A stretch of 64,000 nt of DNA from Streptomyces sp. NRRL F-2580 (GCF_000720115.1 NZ_JOIR01000021.1:40987-104986); one strand, 5' to 3'; shown: positions 17,244 through 28,034, counted from the stretch's first letter. The notes: generated by a model not told the origin, from the letters alone. Translations and numbers: made by a program.

Positions 17244-18433
17244 TCAACATCCTCTTCACGGGCACGGCCGTCGTGCTGCTGTGCTTCGCCGCGTACTGGG
17301 TGGCGCGAGGACGCGGCGGACACCGCCCCACGGGCACCTGGGCGATGGCGGCGCTGCTGACCTCGTTCGCCCTCGCCTTCGCCTCCTACGCCCCCGCCGT
17401 GGAGCGCGCGGTCGAATCGGTGGTCCCGCACGTCGCCCGACTCCTCAGCAACACCTTCACCCTGACGGCGGCCACCTCGGTCCTCGCCTTCCTCTTCCAG
17501 CTCAATCTGGACCGCGCACGGGCCCACCGGCAGATCCGGCTGCGCGTCATCGCCCTCGCGCTCTCCGTCGCCGGCATGACCGCCTTCTTCCTCGCCGAAC
17601 AACTCGCCGGCCGAAACCCGGCGTTGTACGCGTGCTACGTGCTCATCTACATCTCCTACCTGGGGTACACGGCCAAGGACTTCCTGCTGCAGACCTGGGC
17701 CCAGTCCAAGCGCTCGACCCGCCGCAGTCAGCGCTGGGGCCTGCGCACGACCTCGATCGGCTGCGGCTTCGCCCTCGTCTACGCCGCGTACAAGCTCTTC
17801 GCCCTGGTCTCCATCGGCCTCGGACTGGGGCTCGTACCCGACCACGCCCGGTGCTCGACGCCACTGACCCCCGTCCGCTGCACGTTCAGCGTGACCGCGC
17901 CCGCCGTCGCCGTCCTCCTCATCACCGTCGGCCTCACCCTCCCCGCCCTGCTGTGGCCGCTCAGCCAACTGCGCCGCCGTCGCTGGGAACGGAACTCGTT
18001 CACCGCACTGGAACCCCTGTGGCGTGAGGTCACCTCGGCGGTCCCCGAGGTCGTGCTCGACCCGGGCAACACCGGGGCCGACATCCACGACCTCGACTTC
18101 CACCTCCACCGCCGGGTCATCGAGATCAACGACTGCGTGCTGGCCCTGCGCCGGTACCGTCGAACGTCGGTACGGGACGCCGCGGCCGCCGAGGTCGCCC
18201 GCCGGGGCACGGCCGACACTCCCGAGGGCGACGCCGAGGTGGAGGCGGCGGTCATCGCCGCGGCCGTCCACGCGAAGCGCGCGGGCCTCCCCCTCGACGG
18301 CGACGAGGCCCCGCCCGCCGCCGGCACCCGCTCCCGCAAGGGCGACCTCCCGGCGGAGACCGCGTGGCTGCTGCTCGTGGCGGACGCCTACGCGCGGTGC
18401 CCGGCACCCGAGACCGCGGGCGCCGCCTCGTGA
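17240..18433 (+). CDS. MAB_1171c-family putative transporter (DUF6545-like C-terminus)
   Basis: A 397-residue membrane protein with about seven hydrophobic segments in the first 240 residues (starting MINILFTGTAVVLLCFAAYWVA) and a soluble helical C-terminal domain (from SFTALEPLWREVTSAVPEVVLD, with DLDFHLHRRVIEINDCVLALR). This matches the MAB_1171c putative transporter family with a DUF6545-type tail, as I recall it. The family substrate is unknown. Coupled by overlap to the peptidase gene before it and to the P450 gene after it (GTGA). Confidence 0.8.
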   Translation: MINILFTGTAVVLLCFAAYWVARGRGGHRPTGTWAMAALLTSFALAFASYAPAVERAVESVVPHVARLLSNTFTLTAATSVLAFLFQLNLDRARAHRQIRLRVIALALSVAGMTAFFLAEQLAGRNPALYACYVLIYISYLGYTAKDFLLQTWAQSKRSTRRSQRWGLRTTSIGCGFALVYAAYKLFALVSIGLGLGLVPDHARCSTPLTPVRCTFSVTAPAVAVLLITVGLTLPALLWPLSQLRRRRWERNSFTALEPLWREVTSAVPEVVLDPGNTGADIHDLDFHLHRRVIEINDCVLALRRYRRTSVRDAAAAEVARRGTADTPEGDAEVEAAVIAAAVHAKRAGLPLDGDEAPPAAGTRSRKGDLPAETAWLLLVADAYARCPAPETAGAAS

Positions 18434-19620
18434 CCGCCCCGCGGCAGGACCCCCTGCGCGACCCGCACTTCTTCGCCGACCCCTACCCCACCTACGACCG
18501 GCTGCGCGGGGGCTGCCCCGTCCAACGGGTCCCCACCGGCTCCGGCGGACACCACGCGTACCTGATCACCGGCCACCCCGAGGCCCGCGAGGCGTTCACC
18601 GACCCCCGCCTGTCCAAGGACACGGCCCGCTTCTTCGCCGACCGGCCCTCGAACCGCGACCTGCACCCGGCGATCTCCCGCAACATGCTGGCGAGCGACC
18701 CACCCGCGCACACCCGCCACCGGCGGGTGGCGACACGGATGTTCACGACCGGACGCGTTCGGGAACTCCGCCCGTTCATCACCCGCGTCGTGGACGACCT
18801 CATGACCACGTGGCGACCGGGCACGGACATCGACCTGGTGGCGGACCTGGCGGTACCCCTGCCGGTCACCGTCGTCTGCGAACTGCTGGGCGTGCCCGAG
18901 GCCGACCGCGCCACCCTCGCCGCCCGGTCCCACGACCTCTTCGACGCGACCGACACCGCCCGCATCGACGCCGCGTCGCACCACATCGGCGACTACCTCA
19001 CCCACATGATCGACACGGCCCGCGCGAACCCCGGCGACGGCCCGCTCCACGCCTTCCTGCGTGACTGCGACGAGGGCGGCCTCGACCGGGACGAGACCGT
19101 CTCCCTGGCCGCCCTCCTCCTGGTCGCCGGGCACGAGACCACCACCCAATTCATCGGCAACGCCGTCCTGACCCTGCTCCGGCACCCGGAGGCGTACGAC
19201 CGCCTGCGCCGGGATGCGGACCTGATCCCCGGCGCCCTCGACGAACTGCTCCGCTTCGACTCCCCGGTGAGCGTGGCCACCTTCCGTCACAGCACGGAGG
19301 ACCTGCGCGTCGGGGGGGTCGACATCCCGGCGGGCTTCCCGGTGCTCATCGCCCCCGGGGCCGCGAACCGCGACCCTGCGGCGTTCCCCGACCCGCACCG
19401 TCTCGACCTCGACCGCGACGCCGGCGGCCACCTCTCCTTCGGCCACGGCATCCACCGCTGCCCGGGCGCCCCCCTGGCCCGCGCCGAGGCCGAAATCGCC
19501 CTCCGCGCCCTGCTGACCCGCTTCCCGCACACCCGCCTGGCCATCCCCGCGGAATCCCTGACCTGGCGCCGAACCCGTCTCACCCGAGGCCTGACCACCC
19601 TCCCCCTGGCCCTCGCCTGA
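18430..19620 (+). CDS. Cytochrome P450
   Basis: A 396-residue bacterial class I P450. The oxygen-activation helix reads LLVAGHETTTQF, the ExxR helix ALDELLRF, and the haem loop FGHGIHRCPGAPLARAE with the Cys ligand near residue 344. It starts with GTG 18430 overlapping the stop of the transporter gene, so it belongs to the XRE-ImmA-MAB_1171c operon. This operon type (XRE, IrrE, membrane protein, P450) recurs in Streptomyces as far as I recall, but the P450 substrate is not known. No ferredoxin gene is adjacent. Confidence 0.93.
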   Translation: MTAPRQDPLRDPHFFADPYPTYDRLRGGCPVQRVPTGSGGHHAYLITGHPEAREAFTDPRLSKDTARFFADRPSNRDLHPAISRNMLASDPPAHTRHRRVATRMFTTGRVRELRPFITRVVDDLMTTWRPGTDIDLVADLAVPLPVTVVCELLGVPEADRATLAARSHDLFDATDTARIDAASHHIGDYLTHMIDTARANPGDGPLHAFLRDCDEGGLDRDETVSLAALLLVAGHETTTQFIGNAVLTLLRHPEAYDRLRRDADLIPGALDELLRFDSPVSVATFRHSTEDLRVGGVDIPAGFPVLIAPGAANRDPAAFPDPHRLDLDRDAGGHLSFGHGIHRCPGAPLARAEAEIALRALLTRFPHTRLAIPAESLTWRRTRLTRGLTTLPLALA

Positions 19621-19637
19621 CGAACCTCAAAGCAAAA

Positions 19638-19677
19638 GCCCGCCGCGGACTCCCGGTCAGGGAGCCCGTCGGCGGGC
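19638..19677 (+). terminator. Terminator after the P450 operon
   Basis: Stem-loop 17 bp beyond the P450 stop: outer arms GCCCGCCG (19638-19645) and CGGCGGGC (19670-19677), with an inner CTCCC/GGGAG pairing. It lies between convergent genes and may serve both. Confidence 0.75.
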
Positions 19678-19697
19678 GTCGGTCGGGGCGGGGTGGA

Positions 19698-19958
19698 TCA
19701 GTTGCCGGGCCGGCGGCCCTCTTCGTCTCGATGCGGCCCGTTCCGCGTCCTGGTCGGGCGGGACGTCCGGTCGCGCTTCCACAACGTGTAGGCGGTCAGG
19801 GTCAGCGCGCTTGAGATCAGGACCCACGCCATCTGGTACCAGTAGAAGAAGGGGACTCCGCCGAGCATGGGTTCGACCTTCGCGTACGAACCGACCCAGA
19901 ACATCGCCCCGAACGGCGCGAACAGGCACAAGCCGATGATCACGCGGACCGGAGTCAC
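19698..19958 (-). CDS. DUF3311 small membrane protein
   Basis: An 86-residue protein with two hydrophobic segments (VIIGLCLFAPFGAMFWVG and FYWYQMAWVLISSALTLTAYTLW) and a basic, arginine-rich tail. It fits the DUF3311 family, the small subunit usually encoded immediately upstream of a sodium/solute symporter. Here no symporter follows (the P450 terminator does), so it appears to be an orphan. GTG 19958 is the start used; its ribosome site is weak. Confidence 0.7.
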   Translation of the reverse strand: MTPVRVIIGLCLFAPFGAMFWVGSYAKVEPMLGGVPFFYWYQMAWVLISSALTLTAYTLWKRDRTSRPTRTRNGPHRDEEGRRPGN

Positions 19959-20120
19959 CGCCGGCGGCTTCGTCTGAGGCGCCCCTGGTCTGTCGCCATG
20001 GGCATGCCCCGTCCTGCACGTGGTTCTGGTGATCGGCCGTCTGCGTGATCCCAGTTAATGCTCCGGCAGTCGCGCGTTCACCAGTGCGCCGGGTGTCCGT
20101 TTCCCGGGGCGAGGAGGTCG

Positions 20121-20255
20121 ATGGTGCTCCTCATCGTGGCCGTCGTCTGCGCGATCGGCCTGGTGACCCTCTCCAACGCGTCGCCGGACACCCATGTGAT
20201 CTTCAACAACGACGCCGCCGCCGGCGAGCCGTTGGTCACCCCCACCGGCCACTGA
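20121..20255 (+). CDS. Possible small membrane protein (44 aa)
   Basis: A 44-residue reading frame with a hydrophobic N-terminus (MVLLIVAVVCAIGLVTL) and a polar tail ending TPTGH. ATG 20121 is preceded by GAGGAGG at a good distance, which is the main reason to call it. It fits a membrane-anchored or exported small protein. No family was recognised. It lies in the gap between the DUF3311 gene and the HAD remnant. Confidence 0.4.
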   Translation: MVLLIVAVVCAIGLVTLSNASPDTHVIFNNDAAAGEPLVTPTGH

Positions 20256-20260
20256 ACGCG

Positions 20261-20688
20261 TCAGCCAGTCGCCGGAGTCCGGTCGAGGCCGATGACGAGG
20301 CCCAAGCGGCCGCGCCGACCTGCTTCGACCCCCGCGAGGGCATCCTCCACCACCGCGCAGCGGGCCGGGTCCACCCCTAGCCGTACGGCCGCTTCGAGGA
20401 ACAAGGCGGGGTCCGGCTTGCCCGCCAGTCCCAGTCCGGCAGCGTCCGTACCCTCCACCAGGTCGATGCCACGGGAGCTCAGGAAGGAGCAAGCCCCGTC
20501 CAGCCGGGGCTTGCCGTCGACCCACTGGCGGTCACGGTCCGCATCGAAGGGAGGCTGCCGCCCCTTCCCGGACGCGGCCCGGCGACCAGACAGCTGTCGA
20601 AGGCGGTCTTCCAGGCCGCGGTGTGCAGCCGCGCCGAGTCGAGGAGTACCCCATCGGTGTCGAAGACGACGGCGCGCGGGGTGCTCAC
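20261..20688 (-). pseudogene. Decayed HAD-family phosphatase / beta-phosphoglucomutase-like gene
   Basis: From GTG 20688 the frame starts with a perfect HAD motif I (RAVVFDTDGVLLDSARLHTAAWKTAFD). At about 20580 the family sequence switches to another frame (PPFDADRDRQWVDGKPRLDGACSFLSSRGIDL), indicating a frameshift. It then jumps directly to GKPDPALFLEAAVRLGVDPARCAVVEDALAGVEAGRRG (motifs III/IV), so roughly 80-100 residues usually found between are missing. The result cannot encode a working enzyme. Its GTGA start overlaps the stop of the XRE-PPOX gene, so it was once coupled to it. Confidence 0.75.
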
Positions 20689-21365
20689 CCGGATCCCACA
20701 CGGCGGCCGGTGATCCGGGTGGGGGTCACGGACATCCAGTGCGTACGGGGTCCGCCGGCCCAGGGGAGCGAGCGGGCGACGGAGTACAGGTGGCTGACGC
20801 GCTCGCCGTCCGTGACGCCGGAGAGCTCGCCGACGGCCATGACGCTCCAGCCTTCGCGCATCGCGTCGTCGATGTGGTCCACCTCGAAGGCGACCTCGGT
20901 CCCTGTCGCCTCGGCGAGGCGCGAGTAGGCCGCCGTGCGGAACGCGATCTCATTTCCCACAACGACGTAGTTGACGGGAAAGACGGCAAGTCCTTCCATG
21001 CCGGAGAACCCGACCCGGCCGATGCCGTGGGTGGAGAGCAGGCGGCGACACTCGGCCTCGCTCAGCACCGTCGACGCGGAATCACGCATCGCGGTCCCCA
21101 TGCCGGGAGGGCTGTCGGTCGTTCTCCCGGTCAGCTCGGCAACGGTGGTCCCCAGCCCGTCCGCGAGACCCACGAGCATGCCCATGCTGGGCGCCGCCGC
21201 CCGCTCCTCCACGTAGGCGATGTACGACGCGGCGACCCCACAGCGCTCTGCGAGTTCCTCACGCGTGATTCCCAGCTCTTCGCGGCGGGCGGTCACGCGC
21301 CGTCCGAGGTCACCCCGGGCAGCCGGAACCTTGATCGGGGACGCATCTGCGGTGGTCTCTCCCAT
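20685..21365 (-). CDS. XRE HTH fused to a pyridoxamine-5'-phosphate-oxidase-like (flavin/F420-binding) domain
   Basis: A 226-residue two-domain protein. Residues about 17-78 form an XRE HTH (LGRRVTARREELGITREELAERCGVAASYIAYVEER), and residues about 95-225 are a split-barrel PPOX domain (LSTHGIGRVGFSGMEGLAVFPVNYVVVGNEIAFRT, VAFEVDHIDDAMREGWSVMAVGEL). Such domains bind FMN or F420, so the protein may sense redox state and bind DNA. ATG 21365 is preceded by AAGGG. Two DevR-like boxes lie about 100-130 bp upstream, placing it in the dormancy regulon. Confidence 0.85.
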   Translation of the reverse strand: MGETTADASPIKVPAARGDLGRRVTARREELGITREELAERCGVAASYIAYVEERAAAPSMGMLVGLADGLGTTVAELTGRTTDSPPGMGTAMRDSASTVLSEAECRRLLSTHGIGRVGFSGMEGLAVFPVNYVVVGNEIAFRTAAYSRLAEATGTEVAFEVDHIDDAMREGWSVMAVGELSGVTDGERVSHLYSVARSLPWAGGPRTHWMSVTPTRITGRRVGSG

Positions 21366-21459
21366 GATCGTCACACCCTTGCGGTTCGTAGCAGGGACAG
21401 GAACTTGGCGACGCACTGGGCGTCAACCTCAGGCTGTACCCGCCGCCGGTGCACGCACA

Positions 21460-21495
21460 GGGCCGGACGGTCCCCTACCGGGGCCGGTCGGACCC
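21460..21495. promoter_or_regulatory. Paired DevR/OsdR-like boxes upstream of the XRE-PPOX gene
   Basis: Two imperfect palindromes, GGGCCGGACGGTCCC (21460-21474) and GGGCCGGTCGGACCC (21481-21495), with centres 21 bp apart. They resemble the GGGACC-N-GGTCCC boxes of DevR/DosR-family regulators. They sit about 95-130 bp before the minus-strand XRE-PPOX start and about 370 bp from the phosphoketolase gene, so they more likely serve the former. The remainder of 21366-21864 holds no gene I can support. Confidence 0.6.
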
Positions 21496-21745
21496 CTGCG
21501 GCCCTCTCTCGGGTATGACGGCGAAGGCCGGTTCCCCCGCTGCAGGAAGGCTGGCCATATCCGGGGCGGCCCCGCTCCACTGCGCTTCCTCGGCACCGTG
21601 CGGACCCTCACCGGCAGGACCCAAGTCGGGGCAAGCCATCTTGGTTGACCGGAGCCGCTCAAGCCCCTGAACTGTGCCATCGGCCTCGCTGCGGGCCTCT
21701 TCACTGCGCGGGAGGCCCACACTCCATGCGGCCGTTGTCGCACAA

Positions 21746-21782
21746 GGGACCGACCGGCCCCATGCAGGGGCCGGTCCTGCCC
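21746..21782. promoter_or_regulatory. Paired DevR/OsdR-like boxes upstream of phosphoketolase
   Basis: GGGACCGACCGGCCC (21746-21760) and GGGCCGGTCCTGCCC (21768-21782), centres about 22 bp apart, 80-120 bp upstream of the phosphoketolase ATG. Same family as the boxes at the other dormancy-cluster promoters. Confidence 0.6.
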
Positions 21783-21864
21783 TTCCGCCCCCCGGCCTAG
21801 GGGAGCACGGTCCAAGCATCGGCTCAACCGGCCATGCCCCGGCCTGCGGTTCGAAGGAGCGCTC

Positions 21865-24228
21865 ATGACGACCACGTACCGGATCGCGGAGCTGGACGCC
21901 CACTGGCGTGCCGCGAACTATCTGGCCGCCGGCCAGATCTACCTCATGGACAACCCCCTGCTCGCAGAACCCCTGCGGCCGGACCACATCAAGCCCAGGC
22001 TGCTCGGCCACTGGGGCACCGCCCCCGGCCTGAACCTCGTCCACACCCACTTGAACCGGGTGATCAAGGAGCGTTCCCTGGAGGCCCTGTGCGTCTGGGG
22101 ACCCGGCCACGGCGGGGCGGCCGTCCTCGCCAACTCCTGGCTGGAGGGCACGTACACCGAGACCTACCCGGACATCGGCCGCGACACGGACGGGATGCGC
22201 AAGCTGTTCCGCCAGTTCTCCTTCCCCGGCGGAGTGCCGAGTCACGTAGCACCGGAGACACCGGGCTCCATCCACGAGGGCGGCGAGCTCGGCTACTCAC
22301 TGGCCCACGCGTACGGGGCCGCCTTCGACCACCCCGGCCTGCTCGTTGCGTGCGTCATCGGCGACGGGGAAGCCGAGACGGGCCCGCTGGCCGCCTCCTG
22401 GCACTCCAACAAATTCCTGGACCCGGTCCACGACGGCGCCGTACTGCCGGTCCTGCACCTCAACGGGTACAAGATCGCCAACCCGACGGTGCTTTCACGG
22501 ATCCCCGAGGCCGAGCTCGACGCGCTGCTGCGCGGCTACGGGTACGACCCCCTCTACGTCTCCGGCAGTGACCCCTCCCTCGTCCATCCGGCCATGGCCA
22601 GAGCCATGGACCAGGCCGTCGACCGCATCCACGCCATCCAGCGGCAAGCGCGCTCTGCCGGAACGGATCCGGGCAGTGAGCGGGCACGGTGGCCGATGAT
22701 CGTCCTGCGGACGCCCAAGGGCTGGACCGGACCGGCGACCGTCGACGGGCAACCCGTCGAGGGCACCTGGCGCGCTCACCAGGTGCCGCTCGCCGGGGTC
22801 CGCGAGAACCCCGAACACCTGCGGCAGCTGGAATGCTGGATGCGCTCCTACCGGCCCGAGGAACTCTTCGGCGCCGACGGCCGCCCGACGGCACAGGTCC
22901 TGGCCTGCGTACCGGAGGGCGAGCGCCGCCTCGGCGCAAGCCCGTACGCCAATGGCGGTCGACTGCTGCGCTCGCTCCCCCTGCCCGGACTGGATGCATG
23001 GGCCGTCCCCGTGGACAAGCCGGGCAGTACCCTGCACGAGCCGACCCGCGTCCTGGGCCACTACCTCGCACAGGTCATGAGGGACACGGCCGGACGACGA
23101 GACTTCCGGGTCGTCGGGCCGGACGAGACGGCGAGCAACCACCTCGACGACCTGTACGACGTGACGGGCAAGGCCTGGCAGGGCCTGACGGAGCCCACCG
23201 ACCAGAACCTCTCCCGCGATGGCCGGGTCATGGAGATCCTCTCCGAGCACGTCTGCCAGGGCTGGCTGGAGGGATACCTCCTCACCGGCCGCCACGGCCT
23301 GTTCTCCACCTACGAGGCCTTCGCCCACATCGTCGACTCCATGGTCGCCCAGCACATCAAATGGCTGAAGAGCGCGCGCGAGCTGAGCTGGCGCGCGCCC
23401 GTCGCCTCTCTCAACTACCTGCTCACCTCGCACGTATGGCGCCAGGACAGCAACGGCTTCTCCCACCAGGACCCCGGATTCGTCGACCACGTCCTCAACA
23501 AGAGCCCGGGCGTCGTACGCGTCTACCTGCCGCCGGACGCCAACACCCTCCTCGTGGTGGCCGATCACACGCTGCGCAGCCGTGACCAGGTGAACGTGAT
23601 CGTCGCGGGCAAGCAGCCCTGCTTCGACTGGTTGAACATGGACGAGGCGCGTTCACATGTCGCGCGGGGCGCCGGGATCTGGGCGTGGGCCGGCACGGAC
23701 GACGGGACCCGCGAACCGGATGTCGTGCTGGCTTGCGCCGGGGACGTACCCACCATGGAGGTCCTGGCTGCCTCGGCCTTGCTGCGCGAGCACCTCCCCT
23801 CGCTGGCCGTGCGTGTGGTCAACGTCGTGGACATCGCCCGCCTGATGCCAAGGGGAGAGCACCCCCACGGGATGACCGACACGGAGTACGACGCTCTCTT
23901 CACCACCGACCGGCCGGTCGTCTTCGCGTACCACGGCTATCCGTGGCTGATCCACCGCCTCGCCTACCGCCGGACCGGCCATCCGCACCTGCACGTGCGC
24001 GGCTACAAGGAGTCCGGCACGACCACGACGCCCTTCGACATGGTCGTGCGCAACGACCTCGACCGGTACCGGCTCGTCACGGACGTCATCGACCGCGTCC
24101 CCGGCCTCGCCGGCCGGGCGGCGGCCCTGCGCCAGCGCATGGACGATCAGCGGATCCGCCACCACGACTGGATCCGCGCCCACGGAACGGACCTGCCGGA
24201 GGTCGCCGACTGGTCCTGGCCCTACTGA
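21865..24228 (+). CDS. xfp: Phosphoketolase (xylulose-5-phosphate / fructose-6-phosphate)
   Basis: A 787-residue thiamine-diphosphate enzyme of the XFP family that splits xylulose-5-P or fructose-6-P with phosphate to give acetyl-phosphate. Family stretches are clear: [53 protein letters not shown], the TPP-binding [22 protein letters not shown], and the C-terminal [14 protein letters not shown]. Length matches the family. ATG 21865 follows GAAGGAG. The enzyme can supply ATP through acetate kinase without oxygen, which fits its place in a dormancy cluster with DevR-like boxes upstream. No acetate kinase gene is present in the window. Confidence 0.96.
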   Translation: MTTTYRIAELDAHWRAANYLAAGQIYLMDNPLLAEPLRPDHIKPRLLGHWGTAPGLNLVHTHLNRVIKERSLEALCVWGPGHGGAAVLANSWLEGTYTETYPDIGRDTDGMRKLFRQFSFPGGVPSHVAPETPGSIHEGGELGYSLAHAYGAAFDHPGLLVACVIGDGEAETGPLAASWHSNKFLDPVHDGAVLPVLHLNGYKIANPTVLSRIPEAELDALLRGYGYDPLYVSGSDPSLVHPAMARAMDQAVDRIHAIQRQARSAGTDPGSERARWPMIVLRTPKGWTGPATVDGQPVEGTWRAHQVPLAGVRENPEHLRQLECWMRSYRPEELFGADGRPTAQVLACVPEGERRLGASPYANGGRLLRSLPLPGLDAWAVPVDKPGSTLHEPTRVLGHYLAQVMRDTAGRRDFRVVGPDETASNHLDDLYDVTGKAWQGLTEPTDQNLSRDGRVMEILSEHVCQGWLEGYLLTGRHGLFSTYEAFAHIVDSMVAQHIKWLKSARELSWRAPVASLNYLLTSHVWRQDSNGFSHQDPGFVDHVLNKSPGVVRVYLPPDANTLLVVADHTLRSRDQVNVIVAGKQPCFDWLNMDEARSHVARGAGIWAWAGTDDGTREPDVVLACAGDVPTMEVLAASALLREHLPSLAVRVVNVVDIARLMPRGEHPHGMTDTEYDALFTTDRPVVFAYHGYPWLIHRLAYRRTGHPHLHVRGYKESGTTTTPFDMVVRNDLDRYRLVTDVIDRVPGLAGRAAALRQRMDDQRIRHHDWIRAHGTDLPEVADWSWPY

Positions 24229-24252
24229 TCATCCGCCCGAGTCGGTACGGGT

Positions 24253-24288
24253 GGGCCGCACAGGTCCGGAAAGGTACCGAACGGCCCT
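24253..24288. promoter_or_regulatory. Paired DevR/OsdR-like boxes upstream of the CNB-devR pair
   Basis: GGGCCGCACAGGTCC (24253-24267) and AGGTACCGAACGGCCCT (24272-24288), centres about 20 bp apart, 57-92 bp before the cyclic-nucleotide-fold gene. Because devR follows 44 bp after that gene, these sites suggest autoregulation of devR. Confidence 0.55.
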
Positions 24289-24344
24289 TTCCGGGCCGGC
24301 CGCCACCGACGGAGAGTGGAAGCGGACCCGAACGGAGAACCGCC

Positions 24345-24830
24345 ATGAGCACCTCTTCCCCTCACCGGCTCACCTCCTCCCCCAACCGCTTCGACCACGC
24401 CTTCTCCCCGGACCAACGCGGCAGCCTGCTGGCCCTCGCCCACCGGGCGGACTTCCCCGCCGGCGCGCGCATGTTCAACCAGGGTGGGCACACCAGCCAC
24501 TTCTGGGTCATCCGGTCGGGGAACGTCGGCATGGACGTGCACGTTCCCGGACGGCAGGCCGCGGTGGTCGAGACGGTCGGTCCTGGCGAGCTCGTCGGCT
24601 GGTCCTGGCTGTTCCGCCCCTACACCTGGCATTTCGGCGCCGAGGCCAAGACGCCCGTGCGCACCGACGAGTTCGACGCCGCCGCCGTGCGCGAGCTGAT
24701 GGACGCCGACCCCGCGCTCGCCTCCGCGATGTGGCAGTGGGTGGGTCAGGTGCTCGCCCACCGGCTCGTCTCCACCCACGTCCGGCTCCTCGACCTGTAC
24801 GCGCCCCACGGCAGCGGAAGCGGTATCTGA
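24345..24830 (+). CDS. Cyclic-nucleotide-binding-fold (Crp-like effector) protein without HTH
   Basis: A 161-residue protein with one cNMP-binding beta-barrel ([31 protein letters not shown] ... [27 protein letters not shown]), then a helix ([41 protein letters not shown]). The protein ends where Crp/Fnr regulators would have their DNA-binding domain, so it cannot act as a classical Crp. It may be a ligand sensor acting on a partner. ATG 24345 is preceded by GGAGA. It is probably cotranscribed with the DevR-like regulator. Confidence 0.85.
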   Translation: MSTSSPHRLTSSPNRFDHAFSPDQRGSLLALAHRADFPAGARMFNQGGHTSHFWVIRSGNVGMDVHVPGRQAAVVETVGPGELVGWSWLFRPYTWHFGAEAKTPVRTDEFDAAAVRELMDADPALASAMWQWVGQVLAHRLVSTHVRLLDLYAPHGSGSGI

Positions 24831-24874
24831 GACAATTGTCCCCAGACGTATCCCGACCCGAGGGTGTGGCGTGG

Positions 24875-25564
24875 ATGTCCGATGCACCAGCTGCCGCCCC
24901 GGCGCCCACCCGGGTGTTCCTCCTCGACGACCACGAGGTCGTCCGCCGCGGCCTGCACGACCTGCTGGATTCCGAGCCCGACATCGAGGTGGTGGGCGAG
25001 GCGGGCACGGCCGCCCAGGCCCTGGCCCGGGGGCCCGCCCTGCGGCCCGACGTCGCGGTGCTCGACGTCCGTCTGCCTGACAGCGACGGAATCACCGTCT
25101 GCCGCGAGCTGCGCTCGCGCATGCCGGACCTGGCCTGTCTCATGCTGACGTCCTTCGACGACGAGGACGCCCTCCTCGACGCGATCATGGCCGGCGCCGC
25201 GGGGTACGTACTGAAGCAGATCAAGGGCTCGGACCTGGTCGCCGCCGTACGGACGGTGGCGACGGGGCAGTCGATGCTCGACCCGGCGACCACCGCCCGC
25301 CTGATGAGTTCGCTCCGGGGCCCGACCGCCGGGAAGCCGCCCGGGGACGAGCGGCTGACGGTCCTCTCCGAACGCGAGCGCGCCGTACTCGAGCTCATCG
25401 GCGAGGGCCTCACCAACCGGCAGATCGGCAAACGTCTCTTCCTCTCCGAGAAGACGGTCAAGAACCACATCTCCCGGCTCCTCGCCAAACTGGGCGTCGA
25501 ACGCCGCGTCCAGGCCGCCGTCATCGCCGCCGAGGTCCGCGAGCACGACGACATCGGCCACTGA
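24875..25564 (+). CDS. devR: NarL/LuxR-family response regulator, DevR/DosR (OsdR)-like
   Basis: A 229-residue two-domain regulator. The receiver domain (about 12-130) has the acidic pair [10 protein letters not shown], phospho-acceptor Asp in [13 protein letters not shown], and T/K switch residues in MLTSFDD and YVLKQIKG. The LuxR HTH (about 160-225) reads [53 protein letters not shown]. Long stretches match Mycobacterium tuberculosis DosR as I recall it ([22 protein letters not shown], RLLAKLGxERR). It should activate the surrounding dormancy genes through GGGACC-type boxes under low oxygen or redox stress. ATG 24875 is used; an in-frame GTG lies 9 bp upstream. The cognate kinase is convergent, with 9 bp between the two stops. 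Confidence 0.92.
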   Translation: MSDAPAAAPAPTRVFLLDDHEVVRRGLHDLLDSEPDIEVVGEAGTAAQALARGPALRPDVAVLDVRLPDSDGITVCRELRSRMPDLACLMLTSFDDEDALLDAIMAGAAGYVLKQIKGSDLVAAVRTVATGQSMLDPATTARLMSSLRGPTAGKPPGDERLTVLSERERAVLELIGEGLTNRQIGKRLFLSEKTVKNHISRLLAKLGVERRVQAAVIAAEVREHDDIGH

Positions 25565-25573
25565 GGCCCGCGC

Positions 25574-27364
<1,791 letters not shown>

Positions 27365-27456
27365 TCATGGTCGAAGCCCTGGGTGACGGGCATGAGGGGT
27401 CGAGCCGTGGCGAATCCGGTCAGGCTGTTGCCCACGAGCGAGGGCTTGGCCCCCGT

Positions 27457-27763
27457 TCACCTGCCCGGGACAGTGACGACAGGGCAGTGGGCACGGTGCA
27501 GCCGCCCGTGGACGACCGATCCGAGCCGGATGCCCGTGCAACCGCCCCTGCCCCGCCGGTCCACGACCAGGGCCAGGGCCAGGGCCAGGGCCAGGGCCAG
27601 GGCCAGGGCCAGGGCATCCTCAGCCGCCTCGGCGAGGCACTCCACCGGGTGCCCGGTGAGCACCTCGCGGGTCAGCGCCGGTTCCGTCCCGGGGTGGCGC
27701 TCACGCGCCCGGACCGCGGCCTCTTCGAGGGCCTCCGGGCTGGTGTGGGGCGGAGCCTTCCAT
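27457..27763 (-). pseudogene. Universal stress protein (UspA) remnant with hexanucleotide expansion
   Basis: A strong ribosome site (GAGGAGGAAG) precedes ATG 27763, but that frame soon stops. The next frame encodes a recognisable C-terminal half of a universal stress protein: EALEEAAVRARERHPGTEPA, TREVLTGHPVECLAEAAED, and RRGRGGCTGIRLGSVVHGRLHRAHCPVVTVPG, which is the nucleotide-binding G-x-x-G-x(9)-G-S block. The N-terminal ATP-binding half is missing. Between the two parts an (Ala-Leu)n run encoded by eight hexamers replaces the normal short linker. I read it as a frameshifted, truncated pseudogene. Functional USPs are typical of DevR regulons. Confidence 0.65.
27567..27614. repeat. Eight tandem copies of CCAGGG
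   Basis: Perfect hexanucleotide microsatellite, 48 bp, inside the universal-stress-protein remnant. In the minus-strand USP frame it encodes alternating Ala and Leu. A multiple-of-three unit changes protein length without shifting frame. Confidence 0.95.
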
Positions 27764-27851
27764 GGCTTCCTCCTCTGTCGAACAGCGTCGGGGAGTGCCT
27801 TCACACTGCAGCCCGAGCCCGCGCGAGGAACGGGCCGCAAGGGTCAGTCAA

Positions 27852-27942
27852 GGGACCGAAGGTCCCTTGCCCACCCCGCACCGCCTCACCGGCCGCGCAC
27901 CGCAGGGGGACCGATCAGGCCTGACACAGGACCGTTCGGCCC
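27852..27942. promoter_or_regulatory. Three DevR/OsdR-like boxes upstream of the first CBS-BON gene
   Basis: A perfect palindrome GGGACCGAAGGTCCC (27852-27866) plus a pair, GGGACCGATCAGGCC (27907-27921) and AGGACCGTTCGGCCC (27928-27942), with centres 21 bp apart. The pair is about 95-130 bp before the CBS-BON start. The perfect palindrome may also act on genes to the left. Confidence 0.7.
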
Positions 27943-28034
27943 CTCGCACCGCGGGCGTACGGGGCGGATGGTGGCTGATGAGGGCCGCTCCGCAAGGTGC
28001 TCTCACTGGCCCAATGCCGACAGGAGGGCCGCAC

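Noticed and set aside
20055..20525. Minus-strand open frame of 156 codons
   Set aside because: It overlaps the HAD remnant in the wrong frame, has a basic low-complexity sequence and no domain.
27567..27614. Possible CRISPR or regulatory repeat array
   Set aside because: Hexamers without spacers; they are a coding microsatellite within a USP remnant.
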